Origin: Idiomarina sp.
GTDB lineage: Bacteria; Pseudomonadota; Gammaproteobacteria; Enterobacterales; Alteromonadaceae
Direction: 5' to 3'
Assembly (NCBI GenBank): GCA_020832105.1
Contig: JAFIFH010000066.1
Coordinates: 1-35,845, forward strand
DNA length: 35,845 nucleotides
Shown: one piece after another, positions 1 through 8,329 of the stretch
Layout: the number at the start of each line of letters is the position of its first letter
How positions within the stretch are numbered: position 1 is the first letter of the stretch
The notes under the pieces: generated by a model
What the model was told of the DNA's origin: nothing
The model's database searches: none
The model's input: the letters and a program-made list of their open reading frames with translations, nothing else
Translations under genes and position numbers: made by a program

Positions 1-157
1 CGGTGAAGGTGTTGAGCGTACATTCCAAACGCACAGCCCACAAATTGACAGCATTAATGTGAAGCGTCGTGGTGCGGTACGTCGTGCTAAGCTTTACTAC
101 TTACGTGAGCGTTCAGGCAAGTCTGCACGTATCCGCGAGAAGCTGGCAACTAAGTAA
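1..157 (+). CDS. rplS: 50S ribosomal protein L19, C-terminal part (5' end outside window)
   Basis: Only the last ~51 codons are present; the frame begins at base 2 and stops with TAA at 155-157. The visible protein starts [13 protein letters not shown] and contains [17 protein letters not shown], which is the strongly conserved C-terminal half of bacterial L19, a large-subunit protein at the 30S/50S interface. In gammaproteobacteria rplS is the last gene of the rpsP-rimM-trmD-rplS operon, and the strong intrinsic terminator about 35 bases after the stop agrees with that. The product call is secure; the missing part lies left of the window. Confidence 0.97.
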   Translation, partial: GEGVERTFQTHSPQIDSINVKRRGAVRRAKLYYLRERSGKSARIREKLATK

Positions 158-190
158 GCTTTATAGCTTACCCGTTTCCATTTTGCAGAA

Positions 191-217
191 AAGCCCGCCT
201 CGTGCGGGCTTTTTTTG
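191..217 (+). terminator. Rho-independent terminator of the rplS operon
   Basis: A perfect 8-bp GC-rich stem (AAGCCCGC at 191-198, GCGGGCTT at 204-211) with a 5-base loop runs directly into a run of T. It lies 34 bases after the rplS stop, which is the normal layout of an intrinsic terminator. Confidence 0.93.
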
Positions 218-227
218 TACGTAAAAG

Positions 228-281
228 CATTCACCATAACAAAAAGCTCTGCTCCGGCAGAGCTTTTTGTTATGGTGAATG
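228..281. repeat. Perfect 25-bp inverted repeat with 4-base loop, core resembles a bidirectional terminator
   Basis: Bases 228-252 are the exact reverse complement of 257-281, separated by TCCG at 253-256. The inner part (A5, GCTCTGC, loop, GCAGAGC, T5) looks like an intrinsic terminator readable in both directions. Complementarity continues without mismatch for another 13 bp through TGTTATGGTGAATG, much longer than a terminator needs. The right arm ends one base before the most likely start codon of the J-domain gene (283), so in RNA the ribosome-binding region of that gene would be inside the stem. It could be a terminator, a regulatory hairpin or a palindromic repeat element. Confidence 0.85.
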
Positions 282-282
282 G

Positions 283-903
283 ATGCAAGCAATGAAACAG
301 GCGATTAGTGAGATTCTACTGACTCAGGTGGGTTCGCTGAGTGAGTTTGAACTGATCCGTATCCTTCAGAATGAACCATACGAACTGCTCAGCGAGCGTG
401 CTTTGCGTGGTAGTTTGAGCTTATTTCAGACTCATTTTCTGGTGTTTCATTGTCTTTATGTATTACGTGACCAATGGCGCGACGAAGGCCTGTGTGAATT
501 GCGCATTGAACCCCTGGCGATTGGCTGTGAATCATTTGGCAGCAGCGATGCAGCGGCTAGCGGTGGTGGTTTAAGTCATACGGATCCCTTGCGCGAGTAC
601 TATCTGGATTTTAGTCATTTTGAAAGCACGACGACGGCCAAAGTAGAGGCTTTGCTGGATGGTTTCTGGCGTGACTTTGTCGTGACTGAGCACAGTGTCA
701 CTGCAGATGAGCGAAGTCAGGCGATGGTGATCATGCAACTGGATACCATGCCCGAGAACCAGAGTCAGCTGAAACGACAGTTTCGTCAGCAGGTTCACCT
801 TAAGCATCCGGACAAAGGCGGCAGTGCAGCGGCAATGCAGTCATTGCAACAGGCTTACCAGGTTCTGACCCAGGCCTTAGCACATGGTATTGCAGATACT
901 TAA
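283..903 (+). CDS. DnaJ-related co-chaperone-like protein with C-terminal J domain
   Basis: A protein of 206 residues if ATG 283 is used. The N-terminal ~120 residues match my memory of the DNAJ_related domain (Pfam PF12339), and the last ~60 residues form a J domain with the HPD motif in KHPDKGG, the site that stimulates DnaK ATPase. It lacks the G/F-rich and zinc-finger regions of DnaJ, so it is a specialised J protein with unknown client. The open frame extends upstream to 202, but that part only reads through the terminator and inverted repeat, so the real start is 283 or ATG 292. Neither has a strong Shine-Dalgarno (GGTGA at 274-278 is the best for 283). tyrA follows after 33 bases on the same strand. 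Confidence 0.8.
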   Translation: MQAMKQAISEILLTQVGSLSEFELIRILQNEPYELLSERALRGSLSLFQTHFLVFHCLYVLRDQWRDEGLCELRIEPLAIGCESFGSSDAAASGGGLSHTDPLREYYLDFSHFESTTTAKVEALLDGFWRDFVVTEHSVTADERSQAMVIMQLDTMPENQSQLKRQFRQQVHLKHPDKGGSAAAMQSLQQAYQVLTQALAHGIADT

Positions 904-936
904 ACATTAGCTATAAGAGAAGAGACAAACAACACA

Positions 937-2085
937 ATGAGCCCTTCTGACAATCACGATAAACTGGCCAGCCTGCGGGCACAGATAGATGCTGTGGACA
1001 ATGAGCTGGTGAGCCTGCTGGCGCGGCGAATGCAACTCACCACAATGGTGGGTGATATTAAAAGCCATTTAGGCCAGCCCCTGTATGTACCAACCCGGGA
1101 GAGAGAATTAATTGATGCGCGCCGAGCCCAAGCCACACAGCAAGGCGTGGCGCCGGATCTGGTGGAAGACGTTTTGCGTCGGGTGATGCGCGAATCCTAT
1201 CAAAGTCAAAAAGGCCGAGGTTTTAAAAAAGCACGCAATGATCAGCGGCCGGTGGTGGTGATTGGTGGTCGCGGCCAGCTTGGTGGGCTCTTTGCACAGT
1301 GGTTTCGATTGTCCGGCTACCAGGTGGTGGTGATTGATCAGGATAACCAGGATGAACTCAGCGATGCTGTAGCGGAGGCTGCCCTAGTACTTGTTAGCGT
1401 TCCTATAGCCGTCACCAATGCAGTGATTGAAGCGTTACCGTCGCTGCCACAGGACTGCGTGCTTGCGGATCTTACCTCGATTAAAAGCGCGCCGCTAAAC
1501 ACTATGTTAGCGCAGCATGGGGGGCCGGTTCTGGGGCTTCACCCAATGTTTGGGCCGGGCGTTTCGACCATGGCAAAACAGCTGATAGTGGCAACGGTTG
1601 GGCGGGACACAGGTGCCAGCGAATGGCTGCAGACCCAACTGCAAATATGGGGCGTACATCTACAGTGGTTAGACGCCGCTGAGCACGATCAGGCGATGAG
1701 TCTGATTCAGGTGATGCGGCATATCACCACATTTGCGTACGGCGTGCACCTGATGGAAGAAGAGGCCAATCTTGAGCAATTGCAACGCTTGAGCTCGCCT
1801 ATCTATCGACTCGAGTTGATGATGGTCGGTCGCTTGTTTGCGCAATCACCAAGTTTATATGCAGATATCATTCTTGCCGAGCCTGATAATTTCGCCATGA
1901 TCCGGCGCTATTTAACTCGTTTTAGTGAGTTACTGAATACTTTAGAAACTGAAGGCAAACAGGGCTTTATTGACACCTTTGATAGAGTCGCGGACTGGTT
2001 CGGTGATGACGCGGAAGGCTTTTTACGGGAGTCCAGCGCGTTGCTACAACAGGCCGATGACGCGCGGGTGCAGCGAGGCGATTAA
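937..2085 (+). CDS. tyrA: Bifunctional chorismate mutase / prephenate dehydrogenase (T-protein)
   Basis: 382 residues, close to the 373 of E. coli TyrA. Residues ~8-95 form an AroQ-type chorismate mutase ([20 protein letters not shown], then [10 protein letters not shown]). Residues ~103-370 form the NAD-dependent prephenate dehydrogenase, with the Rossmann turn GGRGQLGG at 110-117, the strand ALVLVSVPI and the active-site motif HPMFGPG with His202 (equivalent to the catalytic His197 of E. coli). It converts chorismate to prephenate and then to 4-hydroxyphenylpyruvate for tyrosine synthesis in the cytoplasm. The start is ATG with a purine-rich stretch (AGAGAAGAGA) rather far upstream. No aroF or pheA lies beside it, unlike E. 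coli. It probably shares transcription with the J-domain gene. Confidence 0.97.
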   Translation: MSPSDNHDKLASLRAQIDAVDNELVSLLARRMQLTTMVGDIKSHLGQPLYVPTRERELIDARRAQATQQGVAPDLVEDVLRRVMRESYQSQKGRGFKKARNDQRPVVVIGGRGQLGGLFAQWFRLSGYQVVVIDQDNQDELSDAVAEAALVLVSVPIAVTNAVIEALPSLPQDCVLADLTSIKSAPLNTMLAQHGGPVLGLHPMFGPGVSTMAKQLIVATVGRDTGASEWLQTQLQIWGVHLQWLDAAEHDQAMSLIQVMRHITTFAYGVHLMEEEANLEQLQRLSSPIYRLELMMVGRLFAQSPSLYADIILAEPDNFAMIRRYLTRFSELLNTLETEGKQGFIDTFDRVADWFGDDAEGFLRESSALLQQADDARVQRGD

Positions 2086-2086
2086 G

Positions 2087-2110
2087 CGCTCGCAGCTGGT
2101 ACTGCGAGCG
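2087..2110. terminator. Hairpin between convergent tyrA and receiver gene, possible terminator
   Basis: A perfect 9-bp stem (CGCTCGCAG at 2087-2095 and CTGCGAGCG at 2102-2110, loop CTGGTA) begins two bases after the tyrA stop and ends six bases before the end of the convergent receiver gene. There is no T-tract on either side, so intrinsic termination is doubtful; it may instead stabilise mRNA 3' ends. Confidence 0.45.
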
Positions 2111-2116
2111 GGGGCA

Positions 2117-2482
2117 TTACAAACTTAGATACTCGCGCAGCAACACCATTAGAGTGTCTGGTGACACTGGTTTGTGCACGGTTTCATTCATCCCAGCGGT
2201 ACGACAGGTATTGAGTTCAGACACACTTTGGTGACCCGTCAGCGCAATGATCGGTGTGTCTTCAAATTCAGCGTCTTGACGCAATGCCCGGCACACGTCT
2301 GCGCCGGTCATGTCTGGCATATCGTAGTCAAGAATCAATAACTCAGGCTGATGCTCGCGGGCCAGCGCCAGCGCATCACGGCCGTTACCTGCAACGATAA
2401 GATCCAGTGGATATTCGTCCAGCATCGCTTTCAATACCTCGAGGCTGATGAAATCATCGTCGGCAATTAATACTGTGTGCAT
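2117..2482 (-). CDS. Single-domain response regulator (CheY-like receiver)
   Basis: 121 residues, all of it one receiver domain with no output domain. The expected residues are present: acidic pocket D8-D9-D10, phosphoacceptor D52 in LLILDYDMP, T82 in IIALTG and K104 in HKPVS. ATG 2482 is chosen because AAGG lies 5 bases upstream; an in-frame GTG at 2488 would overlap that Shine-Dalgarno. Stand-alone receivers of this kind shuttle phosphate or bind partner proteins. No histidine kinase is adjacent, so its partner is unknown; the nearest kinase gene is at 12469-13164. It lies 42 bases downstream of the cytochrome b561 gene and may be co-transcribed with it. Confidence 0.9.
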   Translation of the reverse strand: MHTVLIADDDFISLEVLKAMLDEYPLDLIVAGNGRDALALAREHQPELLILDYDMPDMTGADVCRALRQDAEFEDTPIIALTGHQSVSELNTCRTAGMNETVHKPVSPDTLMVLLREYLSL

Positions 2483-2524
2483 AAACACCTTACTACTGAC
2501 TAAATTGACTTCGAGTATATCATG

Positions 2525-3193
2525 CTAGCCTAACCACCAAAATACCCACCCCAGGTTGACCACAAAAATCGCCACACCGACTCCACCATGCACGATTTTA
2601 GGCTTGCTCTGGGCAGGACCTTTTGCGGTGGAATGGCTCGGTGCCTTTTTATTGCCGGTAAACATCGGGGTCAGCAGGTCCTTGCCTTTAAACATGTAGA
2701 TGAAGATGGCAACCACATGCACAATTACCGCGATTAAGATCCAGTCAAAATTATTACGATGAAAGCGAGTGAGTGCCCGTTGCGTATCGTAATCTACCAG
2801 GCCCGCTAATGGACCCATAAAAAACAGGTCATCGTTGGTAAATAACCCACTCACTGCCTGGGCCAGCACCAGCGCCAACAGCAATAAGATCATGTATGCG
2901 CCAGCGGGGTTATGACCCAAAGGTTCGCGCGCACGCCCCTTCAGCTCGTCCGCCAGGTAACGCCATGCAGCGGCCGGGGAACGCACAAACTGAGTGAATC
3001 TGGCGGTGTTACTACCAACAAAGCCCCACATGATGCGGCTGACCAACAGTGCCAGCACCACCAGACCGAGGTTTTTATGCAGGTCAATATAGGTTAAATC
3101 ACCGCCGGTTATCCACAGCGCGATAAGCAGGACAAGCAACAGCCAATGATAGCCCCTGACGAAGCCGTCCCAAACTCTGATTAAATGCTGCAT
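2525..3193 (-). CDS. Cytochrome b561-family membrane protein
   Basis: 222 residues with four clearly hydrophobic helices (about 16-31, 42-58, 98-117, 150-170) plus a further hydrophobic C-terminal stretch (203-221). Candidate haem-ligand histidines are H16 (GYHW), H39 (LHKNLG), one in TRFHRNNFD and one in VIVHVVAIFIY, the pattern of prokaryotic di-haem cytochrome b561 (Ni,Fe-hydrogenase I b-type family). It would move electrons between the quinone pool and a periplasmic partner. The cytochrome c' gene lies 15 bases upstream on the same strand, and such b561/c' pairs are common in proteobacteria, so the two probably act together. A basic, Ser/Lys-rich linker (about 175-195) precedes the last helix. 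Confidence 0.9.
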   Translation of the reverse strand: MQHLIRVWDGFVRGYHWLLLVLLIALWITGGDLTYIDLHKNLGLVVLALLVSRIMWGFVGSNTARFTQFVRSPAAAWRYLADELKGRAREPLGHNPAGAYMILLLLALVLAQAVSGLFTNDDLFFMGPLAGLVDYDTQRALTRFHRNNFDWILIAVIVHVVAIFIYMFKGKDLLTPMFTGNKKAPSHSTAKGPAQSKPKIVHGGVGVAIFVVNLGWVFWWLG

Positions 3194-3195
3194 AG

Positions 3196-3207
3196 CCAGG
3201 TACCTGG
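3196..3207. promoter_or_regulatory. 12-bp perfect palindrome in the cytochrome c'/b561 intercistronic gap
   Basis: CCAGGTACCTGG fills 12 of the 15 bases between the c' stop and the b561 ATG and includes the only Shine-Dalgarno-like AGG of the b561 gene. It could tune b561 translation or be chance; this is inference. Confidence 0.35.
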
Positions 3208-3208
3208 T

Positions 3209-3694
3209 TTAATCGCGGTAGTTATCGTGGCACTGTTGGCAGTTACGCGCAGTGGCCATAAACTGATTGCGCACGTCACTAAGCTGGTGGCTTGCGGCGG
3301 CTTCTGCCAGTGCTTTGGCGTCGTCCTGTAGTTGCTTAGCACGGGACTCGAAGTCGTCCCAGTTGTCCCATACTGCGGGCAGGGCATCGCCGTCACCACG
3401 GTGATTCTCGCCAGCGTACTTAAAGCCATCCCAAGGCACATGGCTAAGGTGCTGCAATGCAATGGCGCGTTGTTCGAACATGTCGCCGTCAAAATCAATT
3501 TCGCCACGCACCATGCCAGCCATATAGGCAAAGTTCTGACGAATTAACTGTAACGACTGCTGACGATATTCCACCGCTTTATCCGCATCGCTAAAAGCGC
3601 TTGCGTGGGCATGATTGGGCGCCGCGATACTGATCGTAAGGGCAAGGGTAAGGCCAACGGTGGTACTTACTATGGCGTTCAGATTAAGTGACAT
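3209..3694 (-). CDS. Cytochrome c'-type periplasmic monohaem protein
   Basis: 161 residues. A signal peptide (residues 1 to ~32, ending in AHASA) is followed by a four-helix-bundle-like sequence ending in the haem-attachment motif CQQCH (C152, C155, H156) a few residues from the C-terminus, the hallmark of class II cytochromes c'. Cytochromes c' have a pentacoordinate haem that binds NO or CO, so roles in NO tolerance or as partner of the b561 are plausible. The start is supported by AGAGGAA 7 bases upstream. First gene of a minus-strand unit with b561; a 15-base palindrome lies about 32 bases upstream of its start codon. Confidence 0.93.
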   Translation of the reverse strand: MSLNLNAIVSTTVGLTLALTISIAAPNHAHASAFSDADKAVEYRQQSLQLIRQNFAYMAGMVRGEIDFDGDMFEQRAIALQHLSHVPWDGFKYAGENHRGDGDALPAVWDNWDDFESRAKQLQDDAKALAEAAASHQLSDVRNQFMATARNCQQCHDNYRD

Positions 3695-3725
3695 GAGAAT
3701 TCCTCTTGTTGTTATCTCTCTGCGC

Positions 3726-3740
3726 TTGTGAAATTCACAA
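3726..3740. promoter_or_regulatory. Palindromic candidate operator upstream of cytochrome c'
   Basis: TTGTGAA-A-TTCACAA: 7-bp perfect arms around a single base, 32 bases before the cytochrome c' start and inside the 224-base divergent region with the amidohydrolase gene. The compact symmetry suggests a dimeric repressor or activator site. It resembles a CRP half-site pair but with three rather than six bases between TGTGA and TCACA. Confidence 0.45.
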
Positions 3741-3918
3741 AGCAGCTTTTATTTTAGGACTTTACCGCGCTTTGTCGAGCATAGCCGTCGGTTGACCGTA
3801 GGGTGATTGTTTAGCTCTTGTTATCATGCCCGAGCTTCTATTTAATGCAACATGAATATATGCGAGGCTTTCGATCAGCTGACAGCGCATTTAATGACAA
3901 CAAGATAGGGGAACACAT

Positions 3919-6900
3919 ATGAAGGGGAATTGGCGCCTGGCAAGTTTTGTGCTTGCTGCGCTAGGGACAGTCACGGTTACCGCTTCGGCGAACCAGACTA
4001 CGCCTGTGCGCGGCTTGCATGATAACAGCCCTACTTTAGTGGCATTACAAAACGCCACGATTGTCACGCAGCCTGGGGAGCAGCTTGAAAATGCGACCCT
4101 GGTGATTGAAAACGGTAAAATTACCGCAGTAAACCGCAATAATCGTGCCCCGGATGGCGCACGTATTGTTGATGCAGCGGGCTATACCATTTACCCCGGC
4201 TTTATTGACCCATATTCTAACTATGGTGTTCCCGAGGCAGGCTCCGCAGAACGTTACCGGCGTGACCGGCCAGCGCAATATGACAACCAGCGCGAAGGCG
4301 GTAACGCCAGCAATGATGCGATTCACGCTCAGGTTCGCTGGGTTGATCACCTTAGTTACCAAAGTGACCAGGCAAAATCTCTGATTGAGCAGGGCTTCAC
4401 GGCAGTGCAAAGCGCACGTATGGACGGTATTTTCCGCGGTCAGGCGACCACAGTATCGCTGGCTGAAGATATTCCAAATAACCTGGTCTACCGCGCCCAA
4501 GGATATCAGTTCTCCTCATTTGACAAAGGTAGCTCGACGCAACAATACCCAGCGTCATTGATGGGTAGTATCGCCCTGATTCGCCAGACCCTAAGCGACG
4601 CAAGATGGTATAACGACGCGCAAGGAAGAACTCTGAGCGGTGGTGGTGTGCTGGAGCACAATGCTGCACTCAGCGCGTTGAGTAACCTGAGCGAGCGCGG
4701 TGTGGTGTTTGAAGCTGACGACGAGCAGGATGTGTTGCGTGCAAAAGCCGTATTCGCCGAATTTGACGTGCCGGTGACTTTTGTCGGTTCAGGCTATGAA
4801 TATGCGCGATTAGAAGATATGCGTAGCACCGAAAGCCAGTTTATTTTACCACTCAACTTCCCTGCAGCACCCGATGTGTCAGCGCAGTATGCGGAGCTTG
4901 ATGTCAGCGTAGCTGATTTACGCCACTGGGAAAGAGCGCCTGGCAACCCAGCAATGCTGGCTGACGCAGGCATTGATTTTGCGTTTACCCTGCATGGGCT
5001 GGACGATCGCAAAGACTTCCTAAGTAATGTACGTAAAGCGGTGGCCCATGGTCTTGAGCCGCAAACGGCTTTAGCTGCGTTGACCACCAACGCCGCACGT
5101 ATTGCCGGCATTGAAGACAAGTCCGGGCGTTTAAGTGCAGGTTACCATGCCGACTTTGTCGTCAGCCGCGGTGACTTATTCAGCGATGGCGAAATTGTTT
5201 CGGTGTGGACGCAAGGTAAAGAGCACCGCATTCAGCCAATGCATCCGACGCGTTTTACCGGTACTTATGATCTCAATATTGACGGCCAGACGTTCGAGTT
5301 AGCGTTAGAGCAAGGTCGTAGCATTAGCGGTAAGCTAAGTCGCGGTGACGAGAGTGTCGACATCGCCCGGGTTAGTGGCGATACCCATGAGGTTCGCTTC
5401 GTGGTGAATATGGATACTTTTGATTTGGATGGGGTATATCGCTTTAGCCTGCAAACCCATAGCCGGGACGCCTTAAGCGGCAGCTATACCGATGCTCGCG
5501 GCAACGAACAAAGCCTGCGCGCAGAGCGTCAGGGCGAGCCAGAGTCACGCACTGCAGAACGTGCAGAGGCCGGCAACCCTGAATATGTCAGTCAGTTGAC
5601 CTTCCCTAATATTGGTCTTGGCCTGACAGAAGCACCGCAACAACAAAACTTTATTATTAAGAATGCGACTATCTGGACCTCGTCCGATGCCGGCGTACTT
5701 GAAAATGCCGATATGATTGTGCGTGACGGGCGTATTCGCAGCATTGGTGAAGGTTTGTCGACTCCTCGTGGTTATAGTGAGATTGATGGTTCTGAGATGC
5801 ATATCACGGCCGGTATTGTCGATGAGCATTCGCATATTGCGATTTCTCGTGGCGTCAATGAAGGCACTGAAGCGATCACCTCAGAAGTGCGCATCGGAGA
5901 TGTGGTTAACCCGGACGACGTGCATATTTACCGCTCTTTAGCGGGGGGCGCGACGGTTGCCCACCTGCTGCATGGCTCAGCCAACCCGATTGGTGGTTTA
6001 GGCCAGACCATTAAGCTGCGCTGGGGACAGAATGCTGAAGGTCTTAAGTTTAAAGAAACGCCACCCACCATTAAAATGGCGCTGGGCGAGAACGTTAAAC
6101 AGAGTAACTGGGGAATTACCAATAACCGCTATCCGCAAACCCGCATGGGTGTCGATGCGATTATTCATGATTTCTTCCGTACCGCACAGGAGTATGAACA
6201 AGCCCGCGCGGACTACGATAACCTGAGTCGTCGCGAGCGTAATCGCACCGCACCACCGCGTCGTGACTATCGGTTAGATGCACTGGTGGAGATCCTCAAT
6301 GGTGAGCGTCATATTCATGCGCACTCTTATGTGGCGTCTGAAGTACTGGCATTGATGAGCACCGCTGAAGAACTCGGCTTTAATATCCATACTTTCACCC
6401 ATATCCTCGAAGGCTATAAAGTCGGCAAGGAAATGGCTGAGCACGGTGCCCGCGCATCGACCTTTGCCGATTGGTGGGCGTTTAAGATTGAAGCCTTTGA
6501 TGCGGTGCCGTATAACGCCTGCGCAATGATGGAGCAGGGTGTCCTGACCAGTCTTAACTCGGACAGCAACGACCTGCAACGCCGAATGAACATCGAAGCG
6601 GCAAAGTCGGTCCGTTACTGTGGCATGGATGAACACGAAGCGATCAAAATGATTACTCTATACCCTGCCATGCAATTAGAGATCGACGATATGGTGGGCA
6701 GCCTTGAAGAGGGCAAGCATGCGGACTTCGTGATTTGGAATAACCATCCGCTGTCTGCCTATGCGCAGGTTCAGCAAACCTGGATTGAAGGGGTTAAGTA
6801 CTTTGACCGTGAGGCTGACCTGGAGAACCGTGAGCGCATTCAAATCGAACGCCATGCACTGATTCAGAAGATCCTGGCTGAGGGCGATAGCGCGCGTCGT

Positions 6901-7038
6901 GGCGCCCAGAATGGCTACAAGCCAGAGCAGCCAAGCTGGCACTGTGACAGCGATCATGATGTATGGAACCACCATCTACTCAATACCCAACTTGACTCAG
7001 GGCATCAGCACCAACATAGCCACGGAGGACAGCACTAA
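3919..7038 (+). CDS. Exported tandem amidohydrolase-family protein (N-terminal domain degenerate, C-terminal domain intact)
   Basis: 1039 residues. A signal peptide (cleavage near ASA-N25) precedes two amidohydrolase-like modules. Module 1 (~40-440) has the family entry motif as YPGFIDPYSNYG, with Y99 and N101 where the metal-binding HxH should be, so it is probably inactive. Residues ~441-545 are a non-catalytic linker rich in beta-strand-like sequence. Module 2 (~575-1000) keeps the ligands: H637-S-H639, H800/H802, H828 (FTHILEGYK) and D882 (NSDSND), giving a plausible binuclear metal hydrolase of the imidazolonepropionase/prolidase-like group. The tail is histidine-rich (HQHQHSHGGQH), perhaps for metal capture. 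AGGGGA 7 bases upstream supports the start. The stop overlaps the next ATG (TAATG). Substrate unknown; a peptide or cyclic amide in the periplasm is a guess. Confidence 0.88.
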   Translation: MKGNWRLASFVLAALGTVTVTASANQTTPVRGLHDNSPTLVALQNATIVTQPGEQLENATLVIENGKITAVNRNNRAPDGARIVDAAGYTIYPGFIDPYSNYGVPEAGSAERYRRDRPAQYDNQREGGNASNDAIHAQVRWVDHLSYQSDQAKSLIEQGFTAVQSARMDGIFRGQATTVSLAEDIPNNLVYRAQGYQFSSFDKGSSTQQYPASLMGSIALIRQTLSDARWYNDAQGRTLSGGGVLEHNAALSALSNLSERGVVFEADDEQDVLRAKAVFAEFDVPVTFVGSGYEYARLEDMRSTESQFILPLNFPAAPDVSAQYAELDVSVADLRHWERAPGNPAMLADAGIDFAFTLHGLDDRKDFLSNVRKAVAHGLEPQTALAALTTNAARIAGIEDKSGRLSAGYHADFVVSRGDLFSDGEIVSVWTQGKEHRIQPMHPTRFTGTYDLNIDGQTFELALEQGRSISGKLSRGDESVDIARVSGDTHEVRFVVNMDTFDLDGVYRFSLQTHSRDALSGSYTDARGNEQSLRAERQGEPESRTAERAEAGNPEYVSQLTFPNIGLGLTEAPQQQNFIIKNATIWTSSDAGVLENADMIVRDGRIRSIGEGLSTPRGYSEIDGSEMHITAGIVDEHSHIAISRGVNEGTEAITSEVRIGDVVNPDDVHIYRSLAGGATVAHLLHGSANPIGGLGQTIKLRWGQNAEGLKFKETPPTIKMALGENVKQSNWGITNNRYPQTRMGVDAIIHDFFRTAQEYEQARADYDNLSRRERNRTAPPRRDYRLDALVEILNGERHIHAHSYVASEVLALMSTAEELGFNIHTFTHILEGYKVGKEMAEHGARASTFADWWAFKIEAFDAVPYNACAMMEQGVLTSLNSDSNDLQRRMNIEAAKSVRYCGMDEHEAIKMITLYPAMQLEIDDMVGSLEEGKHADFVIWNNHPLSAYAQVQQTWIEGVKYFDREADLENRERIQIERHALIQKILAEGDSARRGAQNGYKPEQPSWHCDSDHDVWNHHLLNTQLDSGHQHQHSHGGQH

Positions 7039-8315
7039 TGAAATACGCACTCTCTTTGCTTGCGGCCAGCGTCATGGCCGCACCTGCGCTGGCAACGAAT
7101 ATTGTCCCTGGTAGCGAACAAAGCACGCCGATCCTGTTACAGGGCGGCACCATTTTCACCGTCACCGAAGGCCGTGTGGAAGGTGATTTGCTACTTGAAG
7201 ATGGCAAAATCAGCGCCATTGGCAGCAACATTAATACCCCAGCAGACACTCGGGTGATTGATATTAGTGGACATCATGTTTACCCGGGGCTGATTGCGCT
7301 GGACACTACGCTGGGGATCATCGAAATTAGCGCATTGCGTGCGACGGTGGATACCAATGAAGTGGGAAGCGTAACCCCAGAGGTTAGCGCGCATACCGCA
7401 TACAACGCGGACTCTGAGATTATTCCAACCATCCGTTACAACGGCATTACCCATGCCCAGGTCGTCCCTCAGGGGAACCTGGTGCGGGGTAATTCGAGCC
7501 TGATGAACCTTGATGCCTGGAGTCACCGCGATGCGCTGGTGCAGGCAGACGTTGGTATGCATGTCAGTTGGCCTGCCGTTGGCATTAATCAGTCCTGGTG
7601 GGAGAGCCGCTCGCCTGAAGAGCAGCGCCGAGCACAGCAGCAGTTACGTGACCAACTCAATGATGTGTTTGCCACCGCTCGCGCGTATTCCGATGCCCAA
7701 CAAGCGGGTGTGCAGCAACGTGAAGATATTCGTTGGGAAGGGATGCGTGGCTTGTTTGATGGTAGTAAGCGGTTATTTATTCATGCCGATGACCGTCGCC
7801 AAATTAGCCAGGCACTGGATTTTTCCGCAGAGCAGGGGATTGATATTGTCATCGTCGGCGGACGCGATGCATGGATGCTGGCAGACACTCTTGCAGAGCA
7901 GAATGTCGCGGTAATTTTCGGTGATGGCTATGGTTTGCCAGCCCGTGAAGACGATGCGTATGATACTGCGTTCTCAACCCCGGCGAAGCTTGCCGAGGCC
8001 GGTGTTGATTTCGCCCTGGCCTACCCAGGGTACTGGGACACCCGTAACCTGGCCTTTGCCGCGGGTCACGCAGTAGCCTTTGGCCTTGATCATGACGCCG
8101 CACTCTACTCGATTACCATGGCACCGGCTAAATTGATGGGGGTAGAAGATACCTTAGGTTCAATTGAAGTGGGTAAAAGCGCCAGCTTAGTGGTTTCCCG
8201 TGGGGATATTCTGGATCCACTGACCCATTCGGTAGAGTACATGTTTATCGACGGGCGGATGGTACAGATGACCAATAAGCAACGTCAGTTGTGGGAAAAG
8301 TACCGTCAGCGTTAA
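7038..8315 (+). CDS. Exported amidohydrolase-like protein lacking the HxH metal motif
   Basis: 425 residues with a signal peptide (MKYALSLLAASVMAAPALA). The amidohydrolase fold is recognisable from the N-terminal beta-sandwich pattern (LLEDGKISAIGSNI...VIDISGHHVYPG) and the C-terminal return to it (LGSIEVGKSASLVVSRGDILDP). At the metal-binding entry the sequence reads PGLIALDTT, so the HxH histidines are replaced by D89 and T91. It starts inside the stop of the upstream gene (TAATG), which implies translational coupling and probably a stable complex or common pathway with the 1039-residue protein. It resembles the degenerate first module of that protein more than the intact second module. A dedicated terminator follows. 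Confidence 0.85.
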   Translation: MKYALSLLAASVMAAPALATNIVPGSEQSTPILLQGGTIFTVTEGRVEGDLLLEDGKISAIGSNINTPADTRVIDISGHHVYPGLIALDTTLGIIEISALRATVDTNEVGSVTPEVSAHTAYNADSEIIPTIRYNGITHAQVVPQGNLVRGNSSLMNLDAWSHRDALVQADVGMHVSWPAVGINQSWWESRSPEEQRRAQQQLRDQLNDVFATARAYSDAQQAGVQQREDIRWEGMRGLFDGSKRLFIHADDRRQISQALDFSAEQGIDIVIVGGRDAWMLADTLAEQNVAVIFGDGYGLPAREDDAYDTAFSTPAKLAEAGVDFALAYPGYWDTRNLAFAAGHAVAFGLDHDAALYSITMAPAKLMGVEDTLGSIEVGKSASLVVSRGDILDPLTHSVEYMFIDGRMVQMTNKQRQLWEKYRQR

Positions 8316-8329
8316 GTTAACGGACAGTG

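Noticed and set aside
202..282. N-terminal extension of the J-domain protein to position 202
   Set aside because: The extension reads through the rplS terminator and the inverted repeat; homologous J proteins begin near MKQAISEI.
3728..3738. CRP-like site TGTGA...TCACA upstream of cytochrome c'
   Set aside because: The half-sites are separated by three bases, not the six needed for CRP-type dimers; kept only as an unassigned palindrome.
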